DNA of 64,000 bases from Mastigias papua (Eukaryota; Cnidaria; Scyphozoa; Rhizostomeae; Mastigiidae). The stretch covers positions 11,599,229 through 11,663,228 of the forward strand of contig OZ025282.1 of NCBI GenBank assembly GCA_964019165.1, read 5' to 3'. The position numbers and the translations under genes are program-made. Each line of letters starts with the position of its first letter. Positions within the stretch are counted from its first letter, which is position 1. Positions 52,155-63,660 of the stretch are shown here, in pieces. The notes beneath the pieces were generated by a model that saw only the letters and a list, made by a program, of their open reading frames with translations, was not told where the DNA came from and made no database searches.

Positions 52155-53594
52155 GGGTAATTCGGGGCAAAATGAGACGCTTAAGCAAATATTCTAATCT
52201 TGCTCAGCAAGGAGTACGTGAATAAAAGAGGACAGCATTCATATACTTACTTAAACATATGAACTATTCAACAGCAAAAGCAATTTTCCCTAGCTGTTCA
52301 TAATTTGAGATTTTGAAGCTTTTTCTACAACAGGTATATCGTCTCATTTTGCCCCACATGAGGGGCAAAATGAGACACTTCATCTTCTATGTTTATAACT
52401 GCTAAAGACATCAATCTACTAGTTACGCTTTTAAATGATAAGAGACGGAAGCAAGAGACATTTCTGTCAACAGTTTTTAGCAATATATTACTAGTTGAAA
52501 TGACTGAAATAAGTACACTTACATTAGGACTAATTTAATGAAATTTATGAAATTCTTCTAAAAATTATGTAATGGCGAAGGATCAACGATTTGCGTGGTT
52601 ATGCAAATTAGATGCAAATTACAACAGCAAATCAAAAAGAACAGGCAGTCGAAATACGGCCAATGAAAGAATTATAATTTGAAGACTCGAAAAGTTGAAC
52701 ATTGTTGCGAAAAATCTTTTGTTAAGACAGATCTTTACTCAATGATGGGTAGCCACGCATTTTTTTGACAGCTTCGAATTGAAATCTAATGTTCTGCTAT
52801 CTAAAGAAGTTTCGAGTTAACTCTGCTTTGTGAGCAGATGCACCCTCCTTTTGACAAACGAAAGTTGTTTTTGGTTGCTATGGATGTCTCGGATACTTTA
52901 AGAACGATTTTCTTGAAGTAACGAAATATAACATGTTCAATTCAATCTTCATGCTATTGAGTCGTTTCTAAGGCCAAAACGACAATCATTAGAGAGTACC
53001 CACTAAAGAAGGATCCGGCAGTTTTTTGCAGAAATAAAAGTTTTTGCTTTTCATATTCTTTGATATGTGCGGACCATCTGAAATCAAAGTCAATTCAACA
53101 TATGTTTCAATCCATTTTAAGAAATACTAGTATATACTATGATTCCTAGTTGTAGAATAGGATGGACTTAGGCCATCGTCACATTTTGCCCCAGTTTGAT
53201 AACAGAAGAAAGAAAGAAAATAAGCATAAAATTGTGCATGCCATCATGCTATGGTATTGCGAGTAATACACAGTTGTGCTTAATTAAATAATATAGGGGT
53301 TGTATCTCACTCAGCTTGAATCATTGGCGGAAAAATTTCAAAAAGTTTACAAGATATTTTCATTAGCCTTGGCCAAATTGCTGTTTTAATCATCGATGAA
53401 TCCGCAAAAAATTCGTTTTTCTCACCTCAGCTTTTCGTTACCACAGAAACAACGGTTGAAAAGCTGAAAGAGGGAGTTCAATTTTTATATCATAGATTGA
53501 GCTGATTTGTTTCTCCATCAGAAAAACCGAAAATTCATTGTGAAAGAAGAAATGTCGCATTTTGCCCCGTGTCTCATTTTGCCCCGAATTACCC
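52155..53594. mobile_element. 1.44-kb TIR element with GGGGCAAAATGAGAC ends
   Basis: The left end GGGTAATTCGGGGCAAAATG and the right end are inverted copies, flanked by TA (52153-52154, 53595-53596). Additional GGGGCAAAATGAGAC copies occur internally: an almost perfect hairpin at 52340-52376 and another CATTTTGCCCC near 53192 and 53560. This subterminal repetition is typical of pogo/Tigger-like elements. No transposase frame survives. Confidence 0.8.
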
Positions 53595-53697
53595 TAAACA
53601 CTCGAGTCGATAGTAGCCTAGTAAATACTACTATGCCCGTCAAAAGTAGTTGATAGCGAAAGTAGCGAAAACCCGTAGCTTTATACACATGCATCAC

Positions 53698-53841
53698 TGT
53701 ACAAGTTGATTTATCGAACATTTTTAGTTTTAGCCTCGTTTTGGTTAACGAACACGTTTTTTAGTGAGAAAGGAGAGTAAGGAAGGGCTTTTATCGTTGT
53801 TGTGAATATTGGGAGTTTATGTATCGGGACAAATCGGTACA
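53698..53841 (+). repeat. BEL/Pao 5' LTR
   Basis: Starts TGTACAAGTTG and ends ATCGGTACA; identical to 59346-59489. Confidence 0.95.
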
Positions 53842-53843
53842 AA

Positions 53844-53861
53844 GTGGCGACCCTGCCAGGA
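53844..53861 (+). other. Putative primer binding site
   Basis: TGGCGACCCTGCCAGG begins 2 nt after the 5' LTR with TGG, complementary to a tRNA CCA end. Which tRNA is not determined. Confidence 0.6.
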
Positions 53862-53989
53862 CACGTCTGGTAAGCCTAGATTAACTGTTATTTGCCATTT
53901 GTGAGAACCTGAAATTTCTGGCCTAGTCATAGCAAGGTCTTACATGATTTGCATTGTAATAAAGTAGAAGGGGCCCCCAATAAATTAAA

Positions 53990-56900
53990 ATGTCTATATC
54001 TGATGCTAGTGCTCAGGGAGAGGTTGAGGACACCAGAGAGGTAGCCGAAGTCGTAGGGGGTGGTGAAAGGCAAAAGTTAGAGAGGGAAATCGACATCGAA
54101 ATATCGAAGCTGACATTTTATTCGGAGCAAATCGATGACCTCCTTCAGGACAATGACATTGAAGAAATAAAGTTAGTTTCGGAAAGAATGGAAAGTCTAC
54201 AAGGTAAAATATTAGCCTTAAGTTCACAGGTACAAGAACTGAAAATCAGTGAGGGAGAGACAAGTAGAGATGTACGACAGTGGAAAAGGAACATTAAGGA
54301 AGTGTATACGCCATTGATTGAGCGGAAGGAAAGGCTAGTTAATGTTCTGAAAAAACAGCAAAGCAGGCAAGTACAAGACAGAGAGAGAGAAATCATGAGG
54401 GAGTCACAACTCAAACATGAAATTGAACAACGAAGATTGGCAGAAGTCCAAGAACAACAAGCAAAGTTTGAGGAAATGAATAGGAGACAACGGTTTGAAC
54501 TAGAAAAACAACTATGGGAACAGAAAATGAAAGCAGAGCTAGAAATTGTAGAAAAGAAAATGGAGATGGAGAAAAGTCACCAAATTGATCAGGCAAAATT
54601 ACCAAAGTTGAGAATAACGGCATTTAATGGTACAGCAAGTGACTGGGTAAGGTTTGAAAATATGTTCGTTACACAGGTACACAACAAAAACGTAACAGAC
54701 GAAGTGAAATTTGGCTACCTACTAGAGATGGTGTGCCCAAAAGTGCGAGATAAAATTTCCAACTTAAGGCCTGGCCCTGTTGGCTACAAGACAGCTTGGG
54801 AAAGATTGACCAAAGAGTACGGTCAAACTCAAATGGTAGTAAATGCACATGTCAATGAGATCATTAGCTTGCCTGTAATACGAGGAACAAGTTACTGGAA
54901 GACATTAAGTTTCTATGAGAAACTCAGCAAGAGCTTTGATGCACTGCAAACACTAGGAAAGGGAGATACACTCACAGGTCTTGTAATGACAACAATAAAC
55001 AAGCTGCCCCACGTCAAACCAGATGTTGTACGTACGGATGATGAATGGGAGCAATGGGACATGGGAGCTCTAATTGAAAATCTAACAAAGTGGCTGAAGA
55101 GAAATAAGCCTGAGGAACAAATGGACAATTCACTAGACACAACAAAGAGAGAAAAGCACTGGTTTTCCAAAGGGGAGAGTAGAATTTCAGCATCAAAGTT
55201 AACTAGACAAGGACCAAATTGTATTTTTTGCAAAGAGAGCCATTGGGCAGATGCATGCCAAACATATGACACACTGGAAAAGAGAAGGAAATTCTTTGTA
55301 GAAAGAAGATTGTGCTTCAACTGCGGGAAACATGGGCACAGAGAAAATAAGTGTCACAGCAGAGGCTGTTTTAAGTGCAAATCGAAACACCACACAAGTT
55401 TATGTGATATGAAAGAGCAAGCCAGCTCAACATGGTATGCAAAGCAGCCTCAGTTGATTGAAGAAAAAACATTGCCAGCCATTGTCCCATTGAAAATACA
55501 GGGTGAAACCTTCTGGGCACATTTAGACACTGGTGCTGGAAGAGATTTCATTTCCAAGGATGCTGCAAAGACACTACAGCTAAAACCAATCAGGTATGAA
55601 GTGAGACACCTAATGACAGTAAACGGAACCAAGAAACAATCATTACCAATTTACCAGATAACAATCAATTCATTGGATGGGATTTCAAATGAGAGAATTG
55701 AAGTAACAGGAGTAGATTTGCCAGACTTTACCACCGTTGAAAGGCCAAGTATAAAGGAACTGAAAGAGAAGTTTAAACATACAAGAGATAAAAGGTTTTA
55801 CACACGTGCAAGCAACAAATACACAATTCACCTTATCTTAGGAGACAACACATTTTGTAGAATCAAAACACAGGAGGTATTCAAGGGACAGAAAGGGGAG
55901 CCAATTATAGAAGGGACAACATTTGGATATATTATTCATGGTGGGGATAAAGTTAGTAACAGCTGCATGTACGTGAAAGAGACAGAGAAAGATTTTGAAA
56001 GGCTTTACAGTCTAGACATTTTAGGCATTGAAGACAGAGGTGAAAATGATGCTTCAGATATTCATTATGAATTCAATGAGAATATCACTCAAGATATCAA
56101 TGGAAGATATGAAGTGAAAATCCCTTGGATACCAGGACAAGAGATAAAGGAAAGTAATGAGGCACAAAGCAGATCAAGACTCAGAAATGTAGAGAGAAAG
56201 CTATCCAGAAACCCAGAGTTGAGAGAAGCATACCAAAACATCATAAAGGAACAGATAAAAGAAGGGGTTGTGGAAAAGATACCAGATATACAAACAGGAG
56301 AGAGAAAATTCTATTTGCCTCATAAACCAGTAGTAAGGGAGGAAGCAAGTACAACAAAGGTGAGGATGGTATTCGATGCCAGTGCAAGACCCAGCCCTTT
56401 ATCAAACAGCTTAAATGAGTGCATGTATACGGGACCAGCACTACAACCTAACTTATGGGACATTTTAGTCAGAGCAAGGATGGGTGCAAATTTGCTGATA
56501 GGAGATTTAAAGAAGGCTTTCTTACAAGTAGGAATTACTCAAGAAGACAAAGATGCATTTCGATTTCTCTTTAACATTAATGGGAAGGAAGAGCACTTGA
56601 GATTTGTGAGGGTTCCTTTTGGTGCGGAGGCAAGTCCCTTCATACTAGGAGCCACATTAAATTACCACTTTGACAAGTTTAAAGCCAGCCACACAGAGAC
56701 AGTGAAGGATTTGAGTAGAAACACTTATGTGGATAATCTTATGACAGTGGGAAGTAACAGAGATGAGCTAGAGACATTTAAAAGAGAGAGTACAGAAATC
56801 TTAGAAAAAGGCAAGTTTCATGTTCACAAATGGGAATCCAATATTCCAGACTTGGAAAGTGAAGGGATGTCAAATCCTAGCAAGATTTTGGGACTTCCTT

Positions 56901-59299
56901 GGGACAAGAAAACAGATACAATAGAAGTACAAATCCTAAAGATAAATTCAGAAGAGAGTCAAAACATTACAAAGAAAGTGATCTTGAGCAAGCTGGGAAG
57001 TATTTATGATCCTCTGGGGTTGATATCACCCACCTTAGTTGAAGGCAAAAGGATTTATAGAGAGGCATGTGAAGAAAGCAATCAGTGGAACAAAGAAGTA
57101 TCCCCAGAATTAACAAAGGATTGGCTTAAGTGGACATCACAGCTTAAGAATGTTAAAGTACCTAGAAGCCTGATCAAGTCAGGAAGATCAATGAAAGGAG
57201 TACACATACATCAGTTTGCTGATGCAAGTCAAATTGCTTGTTCTACAGCCACAATAGCAGTGATCGAACATGAAACTGAAAAAGTGATGGGCCTGCTTAC
57301 ATCAAGGTCAAGAATAGCAAAGAGAAACACTTCTATTGCCCGTTCAGAGTTGATAAGTGGAGTGATGGCTGCAAACATGGTAAAGAATCTGTGTAAGGCA
57401 TTGCAAGATCTTCCTATCCTATCTGTTACAATTTGGATGGACAGTATGGTTGCGCTTTATTGGATACATAGCCCAAGAAAAGCTTGGAAAACATTTGTGG
57501 CAAATAGAGTCAGAAAGATCTCAGAGGCAACAGAAGAAAATAACATTACATGGAAGCATTGTACAACAGACATGAACATTGCAGACCTTGGAAGTAGAGG
57601 AGCTTCCATAGAGAAAACAGAGAAAGGTCGTTGGATTGAAGGACCAGAATGGTTATTTAATGAAGAACATTGGCCAAGGCAACCAGAGTTCAAGAGCTGT
57701 AAGAAAGTAAATGAGGAGGCAAGACCATTTAAAGAAGTAGTAGCTTACTCTAAAGAGAAAGCAGAAATTAGGGGGGATGAGTGGGATCTACTATTGGAGA
57801 GGAAACCTTACTGGACTACGTTTCGGGTGACAGCATGGGCACTGAGATTTAAAGAGAACTGCAAGTTAAAGTGTGAAAAGAAACAGAAAGTGAAAGGACC
57901 TTTGACTACAGAGGAAATTAGGAAAGCCAGAGACCTTTGGATTGTACGGGCACAAAAAGAGATAGATGATAGTTTAGAAAGACCAGGATGGAAGCTAGAG
58001 AAAGACCCAAAGACAGGGATTCTTAGATGCATTGGGCGAATACAAAACTATGAGCCAATTTATCTGGAAAATAATACATTTACGCAAAAGCTCATCCAAT
58101 ATGAGCACGAGAGAATCAACCATTTGGGTTTAGTTAGCACCATGTCAGAAATTAGAGAGAATTGGCACATACTACATTTGAGAGCACTTGTGAAGCGATA
58201 TATACGCCAGTGTAATGTTTGCAAGGTATTCACTACTAAACCATTTGATGCAAACATCACTGCACCCTTGCCAAAGTTTCGCACAGAGGCCAGCAGACCC
58301 TTTGAGTATACAGGAGTTGACTTTGCTGGACCCATAACTTACAAGGTTAACAAGAAGGAAGAAGGAAAAGCATATATCATCATTTTTACTTGTGCTACTA
58401 TAAGAGCAGTGCATTTAGAGGTAGTGAAATCACAGTTGGCAGTCGAGTTCCAAAGAAAGTTAAATGCCTTCATTGCAAGAAAAACTAGACCAAAGGTTAT
58501 TATATCAGACAATGCGAAAACATTTAAAGCTACAGCAGATTGGATAAAGAAATTGCGCAAGAGTGAAGAATTACATGATTTTCTCGCAAAACAAGACATA
58601 AGATGGAAGTTCAATTTGAGTAAGTCACCATGGTGGGGGGCATTTTATGAGAGACTCATTAAGGACGTTAAGGGTGTTCTCTACAAAACCTTGGGTCGTT
58701 CTCACCTCTCCTTCGAGCACTTTGAAAATGTTATTCTAGATATTGAACGTCATTTAAACAATCGACCATTAACTTACATAGAAAGTGAAGTTGGGGAGGG
58801 TAAAGTATTGACCCCTAATATTTTAATGTGGGGCCAAGATGCTCACACCTTTGACGACATTGAAATTGAAGTGGAGAGTGTAACAAAATTCCAAAGACGC
58901 CTGGAAAATGCTAGAGTACATGTATGGAGAAGATGGTCACAAGAATACATAAAAAGTCTGATGGATCACCACAGGATTAACAGATCAGGGACAGTGGTTC
59001 CGGAAATCGGAGAAGTTGTTCTCATTGTGGGAGACGAGAAGAACAGAGGTCTGTGGATGAAGGGGAGAGTTCTCAAGCACGTGACTGGTAAAGATGGAGT
59101 CATTCGTGGAGCAATTGTGTTGCACAAAGGAAATCGTTTGGAAAGACCTTTACAATTGCTATGTCCGTTAGAGATCAAAAGTGAACTGGTTGAAAGAAAT
59201 CCTGTCGGGAATACGGAGCAGACAAAGCCTACAAGAAGACGCAGAGAAGCAGCTGAAGATGCGCAAATGAAGACCAAACTTATTTTGGAAGATGAATGA
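53990..59299 (+). CDS. BEL/Pao gag-pol polyprotein, 1769 residues, intact
   Basis: Single uninterrupted frame. Approximate domains: coiled coil 30-200; DUF1759-type gag 205-350 ([20 protein letters not shown]); zinc knuckles 441-475 ([14 protein letters not shown] and [13 protein letters not shown]); aspartic protease near 512 ([12 protein letters not shown]); reverse transcriptase from 790 ([25 protein letters not shown]) with the catalytic box NTYVDNLM at about 911. RNase H is near 1073 (HQFADAS, then [16 protein letters not shown]). Integrase begins with an HHCC finger from 1372 (HERINHLG ... CNVCKVF) and has a D-D-E core at about 1444 (DFAGP), 1506 (SDNAKTF) and 1553 (YERLIKD). A C-terminal DUF5641-type domain follows ([19 protein letters not shown]). 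The RT box reads YVDN, not YVDD; the first Asp, which binds metal, is kept. Probably capable of encoding active enzymes. Confidence 0.95.
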   Translation: MSISDASAQGEVEDTREVAEVVGGGERQKLEREIDIEISKLTFYSEQIDDLLQDNDIEEIKLVSERMESLQGKILALSSQVQELKISEGETSRDVRQWKRNIKEVYTPLIERKERLVNVLKKQQSRQVQDREREIMRESQLKHEIEQRRLAEVQEQQAKFEEMNRRQRFELEKQLWEQKMKAELEIVEKKMEMEKSHQIDQAKLPKLRITAFNGTASDWVRFENMFVTQVHNKNVTDEVKFGYLLEMVCPKVRDKISNLRPGPVGYKTAWERLTKEYGQTQMVVNAHVNEIISLPVIRGTSYWKTLSFYEKLSKSFDALQTLGKGDTLTGLVMTTINKLPHVKPDVVRTDDEWEQWDMGALIENLTKWLKRNKPEEQMDNSLDTTKREKHWFSKGESRISASKLTRQGPNCIFCKESHWADACQTYDTLEKRRKFFVERRLCFNCGKHGHRENKCHSRGCFKCKSKHHTSLCDMKEQASSTWYAKQPQLIEEKTLPAIVPLKIQGETFWAHLDTGAGRDFISKDAAKTLQLKPIRYEVRHLMTVNGTKKQSLPIYQITINSLDGISNERIEVTGVDLPDFTTVERPSIKELKEKFKHTRDKRFYTRASNKYTIHLILGDNTFCRIKTQEVFKGQKGEPIIEGTTFGYIIHGGDKVSNSCMYVKETEKDFERLYSLDILGIEDRGENDASDIHYEFNENITQDINGRYEVKIPWIPGQEIKESNEAQSRSRLRNVERKLSRNPELREAYQNIIKEQIKEGVVEKIPDIQTGERKFYLPHKPVVREEASTTKVRMVFDASARPSPLSNSLNECMYTGPALQPNLWDILVRARMGANLLIGDLKKAFLQVGITQEDKDAFRFLFNINGKEEHLRFVRVPFGAEASPFILGATLNYHFDKFKASHTETVKDLSRNTYVDNLMTVGSNRDELETFKRESTEILEKGKFHVHKWESNIPDLESEGMSNPSKILGLPWDKKTDTIEVQILKINSEESQNITKKVILSKLGSIYDPLGLISPTLVEGKRIYREACEESNQWNKEVSPELTKDWLKWTSQLKNVKVPRSLIKSGRSMKGVHIHQFADASQIACSTATIAVIEHETEKVMGLLTSRSRIAKRNTSIARSELISGVMAANMVKNLCKALQDLPILSVTIWMDSMVALYWIHSPRKAWKTFVANRVRKISEATEENNITWKHCTTDMNIADLGSRGASIEKTEKGRWIEGPEWLFNEEHWPRQPEFKSCKKVNEEARPFKEVVAYSKEKAEIRGDEWDLLLERKPYWTTFRVTAWALRFKENCKLKCEKKQKVKGPLTTEEIRKARDLWIVRAQKEIDDSLERPGWKLEKDPKTGILRCIGRIQNYEPIYLENNTFTQKLIQYEHERINHLGLVSTMSEIRENWHILHLRALVKRYIRQCNVCKVFTTKPFDANITAPLPKFRTEASRPFEYTGVDFAGPITYKVNKKEEGKAYIIIFTCATIRAVHLEVVKSQLAVEFQRKLNAFIARKTRPKVIISDNAKTFKATADWIKKLRKSEELHDFLAKQDIRWKFNLSKSPWWGAFYERLIKDVKGVLYKTLGRSHLSFEHFENVILDIERHLNNRPLTYIESEVGEGKVLTPNILMWGQDAHTFDDIEIEVESVTKFQRRLENARVHVWRRWSQEYIKSLMDHHRINRSGTVVPEIGEVVLIVGDEKNRGLWMKGRVLKHVTGKDGVIRGAIVLHKGNRLERPLQLLCPLEIKSELVERNPVGNTEQTKPTRRRREAAEDAQMKTKLILEDE

Positions 59300-59336
59300 A
59301 CTGATTGAGTAAAACTTTAGTTTCCACTAAACTTTT

Positions 59337-59343
59337 AGGGGAG
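59337..59343 (+). other. Putative polypurine tract
   Basis: AGGGGAG immediately upstream of the 3' LTR. Confidence 0.6.
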
Positions 59344-59345
59344 TG

Positions 59346-59489
59346 TGTACAAGTTGATTTATCGAACATTTTTAGTTTTAGCCTCGTTTTGGTTAACGAA
59401 CACGTTTTTTAGTGAGAAAGGAGAGTAAGGAAGGGCTTTTATCGTTGTTGTGAATATTGGGAGTTTATGTATCGGGACAAATCGGTACA
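59346..59489 (+). repeat. BEL/Pao 3' LTR
   Basis: Same 144 bp as the 5' LTR; no difference seen. Confidence 0.95.
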
Positions 59490-59493
59490 TCAC

Positions 59494-60359
59494 TTTTGGC
59501 CTTGGAGTTGCTCACAGTTGCTTCATACAATATTGTGTATAATGGGAGAGGATTCTATAGCTCTTTAAAAGTGCAAGTCATAGCACGAGTTTCAAGACTT
59601 CTGGCAGGCATTATATCATAAGTGAGAAATGCAAGGACCGCTTCTTTGAATCAAATCGTAATCTACATACTTCGCTTGTTGCTCAAAGCTGTTTATCTCC
59701 AATTGTTTGCACAGCCCCAGTAGACTGGAAATCGTCGTATTCCTTATTTACTGTTGACACCATGTATACTTTTGGAGATGACGCATGCGTATAAGAATCT
59801 GATTGTGTAGATATCTAGAAAACAATCAAATCATACGTAAATACTTCATATAAAATAAACACAACAACTTTGATATGGACCCTTTACTATATCTCAACAA
59901 AGTATCAAAGTGTGGCATCTTTCATATATTGTACGATAACCATGTTTGTCAAAAATGTAGACAGAACTTCTGTCATTCAGTTACGATTAATATCTTGAAT
60001 TTCACTTATAATATAAGAGCAACTGGAACTTTCAGCACCAAAAATTCCCTCGTTGACCTAACGTGCTACCTAAGTACCTTTAGTAGAGAAATTTTTGAGA
60101 AGGCTAATTTTCATGAGGTCAAAACAATCTCATTTCTCGAGGTGAAGTGAAACGTGAACTGAAATATATAGTCAGATGTGGGTACACGTGATAAGATGAA
60201 TAATGCATCTAGTTGGCCCTAAGAGTGACCAATTAGCACCTATTCACTATTGTATACATGACGAGTCCAAGTGAGAAAATGAACTCTTTTTCTTTACACA
60301 AGACTGGGCTTTGAATGTTTATGTAAATTGATTCCAAAACACTTAAATGAAAAGACGAT
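59494..60359. other. No gene recognised
   Basis: A 91-codon open frame at 59875-60150 has no recognisable domain and is not called. Confidence 0.5.
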
Positions 60360-60620
60360 CTTGCTAGCTCAATGATCCGAAAATTATCATCTGTATATGC
60401 TCTGGCAAATTCTGGATCTTCTGGATGTTGTCTTATGGCCGAGTCACAATTCCTTTTAGGACTATTGTTTTTGGATATACGAGACGGCCGTTCTCTTACT
60501 GTATTGCTTTTCTTTCTAATGCTCGTGGGGACGTGCTGTTTATTCTACGTTGTATGAAATTGCTCTGGATTGGAAATGTCTCATCAAAATTTTAAAAACA
60601 CGGTCATAAATCCATTACAT
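60360..60620 (-). pseudogene. Penelope-like C-terminal fragment, minus strand
   Basis: Minus-strand reading QHVPTSIRKKSNTVRERPS then RNCDSAIRQHPEDPEFARAY, the C-terminal part of a PLE endonuclease region. Inverted relative to the next fragment and clearly of the same family. Confidence 0.75.
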
Positions 60621-60634
60621 CCTGTTTCTATAAT

Positions 60635-61025
60635 GTGAAGTCCCATGCAGTTTACAATACGGGGATCATGCTACCATCTGCTATAAAAGATAGCGTTCCT
60701 AGCCACTCAAAAAGTTGTGTAGTTTACGAATTTTCGTGCCGATATGAAGCTCGGTGCGTAGGGCACACTACGCAGAAACTAGCAGACAGAATAAAACAAA
60801 ACGTTCCCACGAGCATCAGGAAGAAAAGCAATATAGTAAGAGAACAGCCATCTAGTATGTGCAAAAATTAATAGTCCTAAAATGAATTGTGATTCGGCAA
60901 TAGGACAAAAACTTATTAAAAATCCAGAATGCGCCAAACATATACAGACGATACAATCACAGGGTCTGATAGACGCATTATTCATTATATCACGTGTACC
61001 CGCATCTGGCTATATATTTCAGTTC
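60635..61025 (+). pseudogene. Penelope-like GIY-YIG fragment, plus strand
   Basis: Plus-strand: SKSCVVYEFSCRYEARCVGH then TTQKLADRIKQNVPTSIRKK, a degraded GIY-YIG domain (YIG changed to CVG). After two stops and a frame change it continues MNCDSAIGQKLIKNPECAKH, the usual PLE C-terminus. With the minus-strand copy to its left it forms an inverted pair sharing the PTSIRKKSN and CDSAI segments. The structured repeat (61036) follows directly, suggesting that repeat belongs to the PLE terminus. Confidence 0.8.
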
Positions 61026-61035
61026 ACCTTTCGGT

Positions 61036-61155
61036 CGTTATCCGACGTTTCATACTCTGATGAGTGTCGGACAAAAAGGCTTTTCAGTATGGTTAAAGAA
61101 TGTTCCCACTTTTTCGTGCTATAGTGAAGTTCTGCATTACCAACAGACTTTTCAA
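61036..61155 (+). repeat. Dispersed structured repeat, copy C (behind a PLE)
   Basis: Same family as copies A and B; stems TCCGAC/GTCGGA and ACTC/GAGT are intact. Lies immediately 3' of the PLE fragment and in the same orientation, the best clue to its origin. Confidence 0.8.
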
Positions 61156-61471
61156 AACAGATATCGTTGTAGAAATACATTTGATACATGCACTTGGTGA
61201 GCTTGAATAGAGTATGAAAAAACTCTTCTCTTACAAATGAAGGCAGTATTTTTCATGAATAGGGCCTTTTGAATTTTTTTGCCAGGGTCAATTTTCGCTA
61301 ATACTCCTTCTGTGAATTTTTTGGGAAGTTATTATTCATATACTTTTACCTAGATTCAGCAAAAACCGCAATAAGGTATCCTCAAGACAAATAATCCGTT
61401 GAATGTTATATTATTTCAAGGAAACTTTCGAGACATGTGATATAGTAATGTAGGAGGAAAGCAACACTTAC
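61156..61471. other. Nothing recognised
   Basis: Possible intron or 3' region of the membrane-protein gene. Confidence 0.4.
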
Positions 61472-61591
61472 AACACAAAAATATCCAAGAAGATAGATAG
61501 CCAATACAACGCCAATTATTATTAAAACGGTCTTAGATCCAATTGACGCTTCATCACTACCACTATTTGTAACAAGCCTCGCTGATATAAC
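61472..61591 (-). CDS. Membrane-protein gene, transmembrane exon
   Basis: Acceptor TTTTTGTAG, donor GTAAGT, 120 nt, phase 0 at both ends, matching the exon at 62774-63102. It encodes VISARLVTNSGSDEASIGSK and then TVLIIIGVVLAIYLLGYFCV, a clear membrane-spanning helix. With the preceding exon this gives an extracellular domain, a short Ser/Gly stalk and one membrane pass. The cytoplasmic tail should follow at lower coordinates but no exon was recognised. The protein family is unknown to me. Confidence 0.65.
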
Positions 61592-62070
61592 CTACAAAAA
61601 TGTAAAAAGTCATATAAAGGCATCTATTTCATACTTAGAAGAGTCCAACTGGCTAATGAGGTTTACTAATAACACTTTCTGATGGAAAAATTCATCAAAA
61701 CGACTTGTGATGATCATATTTCCTTACAAATTATCGCATGAATACAGTTGTTTAAATGTGTAAAACATCAGCGCTTGCAGCATGTAATAATTGGTCAATG
61801 AAATGCGTTATGAAATCGATAAACGAAAACCGACGTCTTCTTTAGGATAATACTGCAAGAAACCTATCAATGTTACAATGAATCCGAGGCTTGGAGCTTG
61901 GCAAGCAAATAACAAACTTGTAAGAATAACTCATTGGTGAGAATAACCTTACGATTGATGAAGCTGAAATGAGCCTCAATCACTTCAGTATGGTTCCACA
62001 AAAGCTCAACTCTGAAAGAGCTCACTTAAACTTTGTTTACTTGAGCCCCGGTTGGCTTCAGCCAGTAACA
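61592..62070. other. Intron of the membrane-protein gene
   Basis: Nothing recognised. Confidence 0.5.
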
Positions 62071-62214
62071 GAGGGTCAACCCTGCAAAGATGGTCAACCC
62101 TGTATAGATGGTCAACCCTGCAAAGATGGTCACCCCTGTATAGATGGTCAACCCTGCAAAGATGGTCAACCCTGCAAAGATGGTCAACCCTGCAAAGATG
62201 GTCAACCTTGCACG
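62071..62214 (+). repeat. 18-bp minisatellite, 8 units
   Basis: Eight exact-length units of GATGGTCAACCCTGCAAA with mostly single changes; units 2 and 4 end TGTATA instead of TGCAAA. Because 18 is a multiple of three, one plus-strand frame reads repeated DGQPCK. It lies in an intron of the membrane-protein gene, on the opposite strand, so coding is doubtful. Confidence 0.9.
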
Positions 62215-62773
62215 TGGATCTAGTAGTCTTAGTCAGCTTACCTCAGCAGGCACTCTTTGGTTTCTAATAACGCGTAGGGAAGTTTACTATGATTTGGAAT
62301 TTTTCCACCCCACGTAACTTATCAGATCCCCTAACTTAATAATTTGGGGACCTGGGCGTGATAGACAAAGACAATGACGTCTCTCTAAAATGGCGATCAC
62401 GCCATCTTAAATTTGTTTTCATAAAAACGCTTGATGATGCACTATATGTGAACACACCTCATGCGTTTTTGACGCAAGGTGACACGACGCGCCGCATCAT
62501 GACGCATCAAGTGTGAATTCAGCTTTAGGAAAATATGGCACTCAATACATCAGCCATGTTGAATTCAACTAGGCAGGAACTGACTAGAACTTATCGCCCA
62601 GACAAGTTTTTATTGTGAAAGGGTCTAAAGTGAGCGTAAAGTCGAATTGAACTTTATTTGAAACCAGTTTCATATAGTTGAGAAAGATGAACTTGCTTGT
62701 AACCAAAAATTTGTGGAATGTTAATCATGAAAATGGGGTCTGAGACATTAGAGAATATTATGAACTACATTAC
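62215..62773. other. Intron; possible MITE end
   Basis: 62440-62530 ends in GCATCAAGTGTGAATTCAGC, which resembles the terminus of a small DNA element. A matching left end was not found. Confidence 0.35.
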
Positions 62774-63102
62774 CTGAATGCCGCCAATATCAGCTCCATT
62801 TTCTAATATTTTTACCATCTTTGACAGCAAGTCCAAATCTTGATTTGCATTATTTGGAGTTGGATAGGTAATTGAAACTCCCAGATCAACAGTCAAATGA
62901 CGTAGGGCTGCATCCTGGCATGCCGAGTTAGCATTCAAGAAGAGCATCTGATATGGGCGAGTAACAATCTGAGTTCTATAACTGACATAATTTGATAGTG
63001 ATGATTTAAACGACACTTGCTCAATACAGAAATATTCCCAAGTTGAATTAACAGTTATACTTGCGTATGTTGGTTGAAGGCCATATGAATGCGAAACCAG
63101 AG
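62774..63102 (-). CDS. Membrane-protein gene, extracellular-domain exon
   Basis: Acceptor CTTTCTGCTTTAG, donor GTAATG, 329 nt (2 nt, then 109 codons). The peptide has SYGLQPTYASITVNSTWEYF, two cysteines (EYFCIEQ and NSACQDAA), an N-glycosylation NST, and alternating hydrophobic/polar stretches of a secreted beta-rich fold, ending ENGADIGGIQ. It runs in frame into the transmembrane exon. Upstream exons, with any signal peptide, are not found and may lie outside the window. I do not recognise the family. Confidence 0.65.
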
Positions 63103-63565
63103 CTAAAGCAGAAAGCAAAGGTTTAATTCTTGACAATACCAACTATTTACCACTTATTTTTTATAATAACTAGTAAGTCAGGCGCAGATACAGATTGTTC
63201 TAGTATCAATCAGATTTTAGAACACGGTGTCCACAGCAGAAACTCTGAAAAGTAGTCCTTCATTCGACTGCTGCGTAGAAGCAATACGTAACACACTAAT
63301 GAACAAAAGCAGAGTGTGCAACCAACTCATTGAATATGAAAGATAACGCTATTCATACGTTAGGCTCACCATTAGTAAACATCGTAGGGAATGTCCACGT
63401 ACGATTTTTTCGTAAGCAAACGCTTTCATTCATGACAAAAAATGGATTTGCTATTCTGAAGTACATACACCGACCGCGACCAAAGTCTACTTAACGAGTT
63501 ATTTTTTCATACGAGTCATAAACCAGTCGCAATATAGGGAGCGATACATTACATAAAACAATATA

Positions 63566-63566
<1 letters not shown>
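63103..63566. other. No gene recognised
   Basis: Presumably intron upstream of the exon ending at 63102. Confidence 0.4.
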
Positions 63567-63650
<84 letters not shown>

Positions 63651-63660
63651 TTATTCGTCC
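63567..63660. repeat. (TA)n then TTTA microsatellite
   Basis: About 80 bp TA followed by a short TTTA run. Confidence 0.95.

Larger units (their letters stand above)
53698..59489 (+). mobile_element. Complete BEL/Pao LTR retrotransposon
   Basis: Two LTRs of 144 bp, identical as read, bound a single gag-pol frame. The target duplication is TCAC (53694-53697 and 59490-59493), or ATCAC if the terminal A of the LTR is counted with it. A primer-binding-like TGGCGACCCTGCCAGG follows the 5' LTR and a purine tract AGGGGAG precedes the 3' LTR. Everything expected for an autonomous Pao-type element is present; there is no env-like frame. Identical LTRs imply recent insertion. It landed 100 bp from the TIR element at 52155-53594. 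Confidence 0.95.

Noticed and set aside
59875..60150. 91-codon plus-strand open frame as a gene
   Set aside because: No domain, no splice support, AT-rich composition like the flanks.
60372..60557. 61-codon plus-strand hydrophobic peptide
   Set aside because: Lies antisense to a recognisable PLE C-terminus on the minus strand.
62071..62214. CRISPR array
   Set aside because: Units are contiguous 18-bp repeats with no spacers, in an animal genome.
61969..62223. Secreted Cys-repeat protein gene encoded by the minisatellite
   Set aside because: Frame exists only because of the 18-bp unit; it lies in an intron of a gene on the other strand.
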